In this document: positions 6,327 through 11,913 of the stretch, piece after piece
How positions within the stretch are numbered: the stretch's first letter is position 1
Layout of the letters: the number at the start of each line of letters is the position of its first letter
Assembly: GCA_025201865.1 (NCBI GenBank)
Contig: MU603091.1
Span: 7,605-19,517 of the forward strand
Direction: 5' to 3'
Origin: Ramicandelaber brevisporus
Lineage: Eukaryota; Kickxellomycota; Ramicandelaberales; Ramicandelaberaceae
Length of the DNA stretch: 11,913 bases
Program-made: the position numbers and the translations under genes
The notes under the pieces: generated by a model
Databases searched by the model: none
Told to the model about the DNA's origin: nothing
Seen by the model: the letters and a program-made list of their open reading frames with translations, nothing else

Positions 6327-9300
6327 ATGAGCACAGCCTATCCTTACGCGCGTGAGCAGATTGCTCCTGGCCGGTCTGTACAGCACCAGCAGCAGCAGCA
6401 ACAGCAACAGCAGGTACAACAGCAGAGTCAGCAACAGCAGAGTCAGCGACGTTCTGGTCAGCAACCGCAGCAGCCGCGACAACAGCAGGGTGGACAGTTT
6501 GTACCACACTCACGGACTCGGGACCAGCGACACAACCCTTCTCACACCGCACACTATAACACTAACCACAGTGGAGATGGCGAGGGACTTCGTACACAGC
6601 CGCCGACTGCACCCATCTATTCTCCACCGTCAGTGGTAATGTATGTCGACAGTCGAAACGCTTCACCTTCGCATTCAGTGGCCCATCAGTCAATTCATGG
6701 TCAGCAGAAACAGGAGCATCAACAGCAGAGACCGACAACTGGCAAACGCGGTGGATGGCTACGGCGTATTCGTAACAACGTTGCTACTGTAATTACACTT
6801 GGCATGTGGCAGCCTGGTAGCAAGAGTAACAGTGGCAGCAGTGGCAGCAGCAGCAGCAATGGCAACAGCACTAATGTCAATGCTTCTCATCAATCTTCAC
6901 AACAGCAGCGGCAGCAACAGCAACAACAGCAGAATCTACCGCAGGCACACGCGCAGCATCAACGCACAGCTACCGATGGTCCACCGGCACAGATTCAGTC
7001 ACCAACTCCACCACCATTGATATTGGCTCGTGAATTGCCTCAGCCAGGCACCAATCATCTCACCATCCCTCAGCAGCAGCAGCAGCAACCGCATCAATAT
7101 CCGGAGCCTGAGCGGGTCATGACTCCAAACAGTGAATTCGGCAGAGCTACACATGACTCCAGATTCCCGGATTTGATTATTCCGAAGCCCATCCGCAGAT
7201 TCAGCAGAGAAGAACCAGCCGCACCAACATTGCCTCAGTTGCCTCCACATTTCAGCAACCCTCCGCCTATTACAGACGATGAGTATGAGGAAGAACTGCG
7301 GATGCATCAATCCCCTCCACAGCATGATGATCGCATAGAGCGACTGGATGATGTTGGTGAGGATGAAGAGTATGATGATGATGATGATGATGAGGAGGAT
7401 TATGCTGGCGAATATGAAGAAGCAGAAGTAGTAAGCGAGAGCAGCGATGGATATGGTATTGTTGATAGATATGAACATGACGATGGTGTTGGTATGCATG
7501 ATAATGTAGATGGTCCCGACGAAGATGCAGCCACGCATTCTGAGGCTGGTCCACCTTCATTGCCTCATCAGCAACAGCAGCGACGCTTAACCAGTCGCAG
7601 TCGTCATCCAAACTCCATGATCACAATGCCCAGTGTGTTCTCAAACCTCAATGCTGCGTATGCTCGAGATGAAACCAACCGAGACGAGGCGCAGACACGT
7701 GGAATCTTTCGGTACTTGGTCGGTGCGGGTCGTGGTGTTCGTAATTTTGGCCGCAGATATATTTGGGGTGCATTGCTGTGTTCATCAACTACAGCTAGCG
7801 ATAGCGACCTTGGTGGAAATGACCGTAAAAGGACTGAAGTTGTTGATCCAAACGATGAAGAAGTGCAGAAGAGGAACCAGGACCAGCATCGTAGCAAAGT
7901 GGAGGAGGCTGAGCGGCTGAGGCGCGAACGACGCCAGCGTATTGAGGAAGATCGACCAGCGCCGCCAGGTCGTCCACCGATCCCACTTCCAACCCGGTTG
8001 GGACTTCAGCCGCATCCACCGCCATCACAGGTTGAAGTCAATAATGTTGCCAATGCTGTTGTGACTACGACAGCTGCTGTCACGAATCTTCCGCAAGTGT
8101 CTGCTGCTGGCAGCGGCGACCTAGCACGATCACTTGGTTCGCTTGAGACGTCGCCAAGTTTGTCGTTTGTTACGGCTCATGAGCCAGCAAGCAATCACAA
8201 TGCCCGTGCTCAACCATTGAGTTCTGCTGGTATCCCAGCTGTGCCACCCAGGCAAGGTCAGCGTCCCATCGCACAACAGCAACAGCAGCAGCAGCAGCAG
8301 CAGTCTCCACGGCAACATCCACATCAATTGATTACTGGTGTTCCACAGCGCTCAACTTCAATGGATGTTGGAGGTCTTATTCGTTCCAACTCAACGAATG
8401 TCAACCGCAGTGGAGCTCGTCACGGGAATCGTGGGCGTCCAAATCATCCACTGAGACTCGAGCAATATCCTGGTCACACCAATAACGATGCAGCCGTTTA
8501 TGGACGTGCTGGTATCATCAGTCGTTCATCCGATGACATTCACGCAGCAACTGCTAGTCAACATCGACCTCATCAGCCAGGTCGTGGCTTGACTGGTCCT
8601 GTCTCGTTGCAACAACTGCAACAACTGCAGCAGCAGCAGCAACCTTTAGTCCCACATCTTGTTCCTACTCAGAGTCACCAATTGCACAATCCAATCAGTC
8701 CTCACGCAATCGACAGTTCTGTGCCAGATTCACTTGCTGCCCATCATGTACCCTCGACCAGCACAACATCAATTATGGCCAATCCAGATACAAGCTCTCC
8801 AATGGACAGAATCCGTCGCTTGAGTACTCACGTCGTTTCGGGTGTAACGCAAATATTCACAAGAGGTTCAGGTAGCACCACAAACTTACTTGATCCAAAT
8901 GCAAATGCAAATGCAAATGCAAATGCAAATGTGAATGTGAATGCGAATGCGAATGCGAATGCTGTGCGTCTATCACCATCTACAGCATCGGCGCGAGCTC
9001 ATCGGCAGCCAAGTCCACAAGTACAAGCACAGATGCAACATCAGCAACATCAGCAACAGCAGCAACAACAGCAACATCAACAACAGCAGCAACAACAGCA
9101 ACAGTTGCTACAGATGCAACGTCAGCAATCAGGGGTTAGCGGTGTTACAGTCATTGAGCCACAGACAACTCAAGCTCAGCGTACGCCAGTTGGATCACCT
9201 CGTCTTCGCTTTGATGTACAGGCTCAACAACAACAGCAACATCATCAGCAGCATCAGCAGCATCAGCAGAACCACCTCCAGCACCAACATCATCATCAAC

Positions 9301-10463
9301 ATTATCAACAACATCACCAATATCATCAATCGCGTATGCAGCCAAGAGCTGATAACAATAATCACCATCAGGAGCAACATCATCATTCACAGCAAGTGCC
9401 ATCCCAATCTGTTACACCATTTAGAGTCCGCAGTGCTCGTGCCACAAATCTTGATGAAGCACTCTCTCGCACTCCCCTCCCAGCCGTGACTCCAATGCCA
9501 CAGGAGGATGAAAACATCCCGCGCTCAGACATGTTCTCGCCAATGCTCCCGCCATCTAGTCGTCCTCCATCATTAGCCGTGTCCCGTCGTGCTCCATCTA
9601 TCCGCACCTCGTCTGGCCACAGTATCCACAACTTTGGCAGCGGCGCTACTATCCGCTCAGTTGTGTCGTCTCGTCCCGTCAGTGTTTACTCTGAGATGTC
9701 TGGCTTGCTGCCTACCAAGAGCGTCGCTGATGCACACAAGAAGACTCTCGTTCTTGACTTGGACGAGACATTGGTCCACAGCACGTTTATGGAGTATCAC
9801 AAATTGGTCCATTATCAGGGACTGGTCAATCGGGATTACACCGATGGCGCTGAGCGATATGTTGATGTCATCTACTATGTGCAGCCAGTTCCAACCAAAG
9901 AAGACAAGAATGCAGTCAAGTCCCACATCATCACCCATGAAACAGTCCACAACTATCCAGAGGGCTATCTCAAGGCTGTCCTGTCGTTGATTCGCCCCGG
10001 TGCCCGCGAGTTCCTGGAGCGTATGAGCAAGAAATACGAGTTGGTGATCTTTACAGCCGGTGTCGAAAACTACGCTCGTCCAGTCGTCGACAAGCTCGAC
10101 CGCAACAATGTCATCAAGCACCGCTTGTATCGCGACAGCTGCACCCACGTCATTGGCGGCTACCTTAAAGATTTGAACAGCATCGGCCGCAGTCTGAACA
10201 AGGTAATACTGGTGGACAACGCGCCGACTAGCTACTTTTTGCAGCCTACAAATGGCTTGCCAATTGAGACGTGGCTGCTTGACCAGGCAGATTGCGAACT
10301 GTATGATGTGGCAAGGTTTTTGGAAGAAGTGGCCGACGTTGAGGATGTGAGAGATGTCATTGATGTGATGGATATAGCGGAAGAACATGAAGATCCGTAC
10401 AAGTGGCTGCTGGCTCCACCGCATACTCTGCCATTAAGACCAGATGACATTGAGCTAGCCTGA
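6327..10463 (+). CDS. FCP1-like (SCP/NIF-type) HAD Ser/Thr phosphatase with a giant low-complexity N-terminus
   Basis: The C-terminal domain (about 1138-1340) is a DxDxT phosphatase: D1144-L-D-E-T1148 (nucleophile and acid/base Asp), T1243 in IFTAG, K1281 in YLKDLN and D1297-N1298 in LVDNAP complete the active site. RPGAREFLERMS..YEL and HRLYRDSC most resemble the SCP/CTDSPL2 branch of the family, which also includes Psr and Nem1/Dullard. The spacer between LVHS and the RPG motif is about 70 residues, much longer than in SCP1. The 1130-residue N-terminus is mostly disordered: Gln-rich tracts (19-40, about 190-203, 648-660, about 897-935, 964-1005), an acidic block (334-406), a charged helix (507-542) followed by Pro-rich PxxP motifs, an Asn-Ala hexanucleotide repeat (858-879) and three amphipathic islands (144-161, 460-484, 829-846). 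The ATG follows an in-frame TGA (6285-6287) but has a weak context (C at -3), so an upstream spliced start is possible. The acidic C-terminal tail ends at TGA. Confidence 0.92.
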   Translation: MSTAYPYAREQIAPGRSVQHQQQQQQQQQVQQQSQQQQSQRRSGQQPQQPRQQQGGQFVPHSRTRDQRHNPSHTAHYNTNHSGDGEGLRTQPPTAPIYSPPSVVMYVDSRNASPSHSVAHQSIHGQQKQEHQQQRPTTGKRGGWLRRIRNNVATVITLGMWQPGSKSNSGSSGSSSSNGNSTNVNASHQSSQQQRQQQQQQQNLPQAHAQHQRTATDGPPAQIQSPTPPPLILARELPQPGTNHLTIPQQQQQQPHQYPEPERVMTPNSEFGRATHDSRFPDLIIPKPIRRFSREEPAAPTLPQLPPHFSNPPPITDDEYEEELRMHQSPPQHDDRIERLDDVGEDEEYDDDDDDEEDYAGEYEEAEVVSESSDGYGIVDRYEHDDGVGMHDNVDGPDEDAATHSEAGPPSLPHQQQQRRLTSRSRHPNSMITMPSVFSNLNAAYARDETNRDEAQTRGIFRYLVGAGRGVRNFGRRYIWGALLCSSTTASDSDLGGNDRKRTEVVDPNDEEVQKRNQDQHRSKVEEAERLRRERRQRIEEDRPAPPGRPPIPLPTRLGLQPHPPPSQVEVNNVANAVVTTTAAVTNLPQVSAAGSGDLARSLGSLETSPSLSFVTAHEPASNHNARAQPLSSAGIPAVPPRQGQRPIAQQQQQQQQQQSPRQHPHQLITGVPQRSTSMDVGGLIRSNSTNVNRSGARHGNRGRPNHPLRLEQYPGHTNNDAAVYGRAGIISRSSDDIHAATASQHRPHQPGRGLTGPVSLQQLQQLQQQQQPLVPHLVPTQSHQLHNPISPHAIDSSVPDSLAAHHVPSTSTTSIMANPDTSSPMDRIRRLSTHVVSGVTQIFTRGSGSTTNLLDPNANANANANANVNVNANANANAVRLSPSTASARAHRQPSPQVQAQMQHQQHQQQQQQQQHQQQQQQQQQLLQMQRQQSGVSGVTVIEPQTTQAQRTPVGSPRLRFDVQAQQQQQHHQQHQQHQQNHLQHQHHHQHYQQHHQYHQSRMQPRADNNNHHQEQHHHSQQVPSQSVTPFRVRSARATNLDEALSRTPLPAVTPMPQEDENIPRSDMFSPMLPPSSRPPSLAVSRRAPSIRTSSGHSIHNFGSGATIRSVVSSRPVSVYSEMSGLLPTKSVADAHKKTLVLDLDETLVHSTFMEYHKLVHYQGLVNRDYTDGAERYVDVIYYVQPVPTKEDKNAVKSHIITHETVHNYPEGYLKAVLSLIRPGAREFLERMSKKYELVIFTAGVENYARPVVDKLDRNNVIKHRLYRDSCTHVIGGYLKDLNSIGRSLNKVILVDNAPTSYFLQPTNGLPIETWLLDQADCELYDVARFLEEVADVEDVRDVIDVMDIAEEHEDPYKWLLAPPHTLPLRPDDIELA
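6381..6446 (+). repeat. First CAG/CAA (poly-Gln) tract of the phosphatase
   Basis: Encodes Q-H-Q9-V-Q3-S-Q4-S-Q near the N-terminus (residues 19-40). CAG and CAA codons are mixed, so the tract is interrupted at DNA level. Confidence 0.9.
7326..7544 (+). repeat. Acidic Asp/Glu block, partly a GAT repeat
   Basis: Residues 334-406 are dominated by Asp, Glu and Tyr, with six consecutive GAT codons around 7374-7391 followed by GAG GAG. It could bind basic partners or carry casein kinase 2 sites; function is inferred only from composition. Confidence 0.85.
8280..8303 (+). repeat. Uninterrupted (CAG)7 in a poly-Gln tract
   Basis: One CAA followed by seven pure CAG codons, at the end of a 12-13-Gln run. 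It is among the longest uninterrupted CAG stretches in the gene and so a likely length-polymorphic site. Confidence 0.9.
8898..8963 (+). repeat. Hexanucleotide repeat AATGCN encoding (Asn-Ala/Val)11
   Basis: Eleven in-frame 6-bp units: five AATGCA, two AATGTG, three AATGCG and one AATGCT, encoding NA5-NV2-NA4 at residues 858-879. Variants are grouped in blocks, the pattern left by stepwise slippage. Confidence 0.95.
9015..9390 (+). repeat. Gln/His-rich low-complexity region before the phosphatase domain
   Basis: Long mixed CAG/CAA/CAT/CAC runs encode Q-rich (about 9015-9127) and then Q/H-rich (about 9220-9390) sequence, separated by a more complex 30-residue segment (about 9128-9219). Interruptions by His, Asn and Tyr come from single-base changes of the CAR codon. 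Confidence 0.9.
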
Positions 10464-11913
10464 TTATACATAATACATGAGCAAATCCGCCTGGGTCCAG
10501 AAAAGTTTCGCTGGAGCGGAGAAAATACAAAAAAATCGAACTTGTTGGCTCGGCGAGTTATTTGACTCGCTGCAGTAGTAATTTTATTTGGGCGGACACG
10601 GCCCGTTATTCCACACTCGTTCTTTCTTTCCCTAACCAACCTACGTTCTTATTCATTTTAATTATTGTTCAAACTGTGATTGTTTATACGGCCGCGTTCG
10701 CGCATTGATCGAGGCCACAGTTGCACGTCCGTTCCTACAGTTCCTTACTCTGGGTCGCTTTCGGCCTAACAAGGAACACTTATGAACTGTGAGGAAAAAT
10801 CTCAACTCCAAAATTTGACCAGTAGGGCTCTCCGGGCCGCTGATCACGATTATGATATCCGTTCCTTCGGATTCAAGTACGGCCCCGAGATATTGTCGTT
10901 CAAAGTAGCCGTTTTATCTGATATAGTACCACTACCTCTTTAGCCAACTTGAAAGTCGGATTTCATGTCGATCAACATTGGTTTTCAAAGGCACTCTTTG
11001 CGGCACATCACTGCATGACTGATTTGGAGTATTCTACCACTTCGAGACCATGGACACTTTTCTCAATTCAACTCAACAGCCTACTCAGTCAGAGTCACAA
11101 TTCAAATGAGGGGCAAGTTCGTTGAGACCGAGTTAGTGGTTCTGCAAAGTTTGGAGAGAGTTGAATTACGGGCTCGAGAATGGCGAGTGTAGATGTTGGT
11201 GAGGTCAATTATTTGCACGAGTTGGCATCGACCAGCCCACTTCCACCCAAAACCTCATCACACTCTCCATACAATGTCCACCCCATCTTCTCCGCTCATT
11301 CACTTCCGACCCTCTATCTCGCGATCCACCCGACAGAAGTGCCTTCTGACCGCACGTCTCCTAGGTAAACCGCCTACGCCCGACACAATGCCCTTATTTC
11401 CATCCAATTCCAGCCATTGGATCGCCCGCTAGCACTTCCGGCACCTCCCACCACCGGCAAAGAAACCGACCCCGCTTTCAGCCAGCCTGATCTAGAGCAC
11501 CCCTAGCCCGTTTCTGAACGCGCCGCACTATGCTAAACTGCCGTGCTGCAGCGCCGCCGTCGCCACATCCTGTCCCTCGCCCCGACATTTCGCGCACGCC
11601 CTACCACTACGCGCACAGAACTTCCTCCTAACTCGGCCAGCAGAAACACTCATTAAAAGTTACACATGAGTACACTGTATCGTCCCTGAAGGCCTTTTCC
11701 GTATGTATGGAGCATGCTTTGGTCAGAGTACACCACACCACACCGCCTACAGTTGTCTACCGCTACTAGAGCAACCAGGCTGGGGTGTCGATTTTGAATC
11801 GTGCATTACTGGCGCTACAGGCATCGTAGAGGGTAATGAGTGGTATCAGTGTATACCCCTAGACCCCTTCCATGATGCTATGCACCGCAATGTTCTGTAC
11901 GTGTCTGCCTGCG
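10464..11913. other. Gene-poor right end, no confident feature
   Basis: 1450 bases with no reading frame recognised. The first 150 bases are AT-rich and probably phosphatase 3' UTR, although no canonical AATAAA is seen. From 10600 to 11180 only short frames occur, the clearest being 53 codons at 10782-10943. About 11220-11640 is strongly C-rich and G-poor on the plus strand. No tRNA, rRNA, terminal repeat or target-site duplication was found by eye. It may be ordinary intergenic DNA or a decayed mobile element. Confidence 0.4.
11670..11913 (+). other. Open frame running off the window (81 codons), unidentified
   Basis: After a TGA at 11667-11669 this frame is open to the edge, with its only early ATG at 11703. 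The peptide is of mixed composition (aromatic, Cys and Gly residues; ends NVLYVSAC) rather than low complexity. NVLYV faintly recalls the VLYVP motif near the copia-type protease, but the match is only a few residues and the DSGA active site is not seen. It could be a gene fragment, an element remnant or chance. Confidence 0.15.

Noticed and set aside
6999-7538. 179-codon minus-strand frame rich in Ile and Leu
   Set aside because: The hydrophobic look comes from reading GAT/GAA acidic codons in reverse; it is not a membrane protein gene.
9657-10424. 255-codon minus-strand frame opposite the phosphatase domain
   Set aside because: Long, but explained by codon use of the conserved plus-strand catalytic domain; the peptide has no family features.
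10782-10943. 53-codon plus-strand frame after the phosphatase gene
   Set aside because: Non-repetitive peptide, but too short, without homology I recognise, and of a length expected by chance.
24-11913. Functional gene cluster linking the five genes
   Set aside because: Mixed orientations and unrelated families (recombination, calcium, lipid, phosphatase); adjacency looks incidental.
10464-11913. tRNA or 5S rRNA genes in the right-hand gene-poor region
   Set aside because: No properly spaced A and B boxes or cloverleaf were found by eye; GTTCAAACT near 10668 has no matching A box.

Overview
The window looks like gene-dense nuclear DNA of a eukaryote, most likely a fungus and plausibly an early-diverging (zygomycete-type) lineage. 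The reasons are five long intronless reading frames of fungal type (RAD52, a SAM-domain protein, a penta-EF-hand protein, a class 3 lipase and an FCP1/SCP-type phosphatase), mostly short intergenic gaps (107 to 719 bp), A-rich leaders with eukaryotic start contexts, an AATAAA signal, and no bacterial ribosome-binding sites or operons. The lineage is inference; no rRNA or other marker is present.

Layout from left to right: (1) 24-1604 (+), a RAD52 recombination mediator with two tandem Rad52 DNA-binding domains and a C-terminal FKTA motif. (2) 1605-2095, poly(A) signal, a 14-bp minisatellite, and an A-rich promoter/leader. (3) 2096-3328 (+), a SAM-domain protein with long low-complexity regions. 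(4) 3329-3434, a short convergent gap with an (AAAC)8 microsatellite. (5) 3435-3986 (-), a sorcin/ALG-2-like penta-EF-hand protein. (6) 3987-4533, a divergent promoter region with a TATA box, an (AAC)10 tract and an upstream ORF that overlaps the next gene. (7) 4534-5607 (+), a class 3 lipase with an intact Ser-Asp-His triad. (8) 5608-6326, UTRs and microsatellites with candidate UTR introns. (9) 6327-10463 (+), a 1378-residue protein with a huge Gln/His/Asp/Asn-Ala-rich N-terminus and a C-terminal DxDxT phosphatase domain. (10) 10464-11913, no confident gene; the stretch from about 11220 to 11640 is strongly C-over-G skewed and the last 243 bp are open to the window edge.

Nothing indicates that the genes form one pathway. 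RAD52 serves homologous recombination, the PEF protein calcium signalling, the lipase lipid hydrolysis, and the phosphatase dephosphorylation of Ser/Thr substrates. The features most worth following are the double-domain RAD52, in which each copy keeps a different part of the canonical DNA-contact residues, the phosphatase with three amphipathic-helix islands inside its disordered arm, and the poly-Leu ORF overlapping the lipase start.
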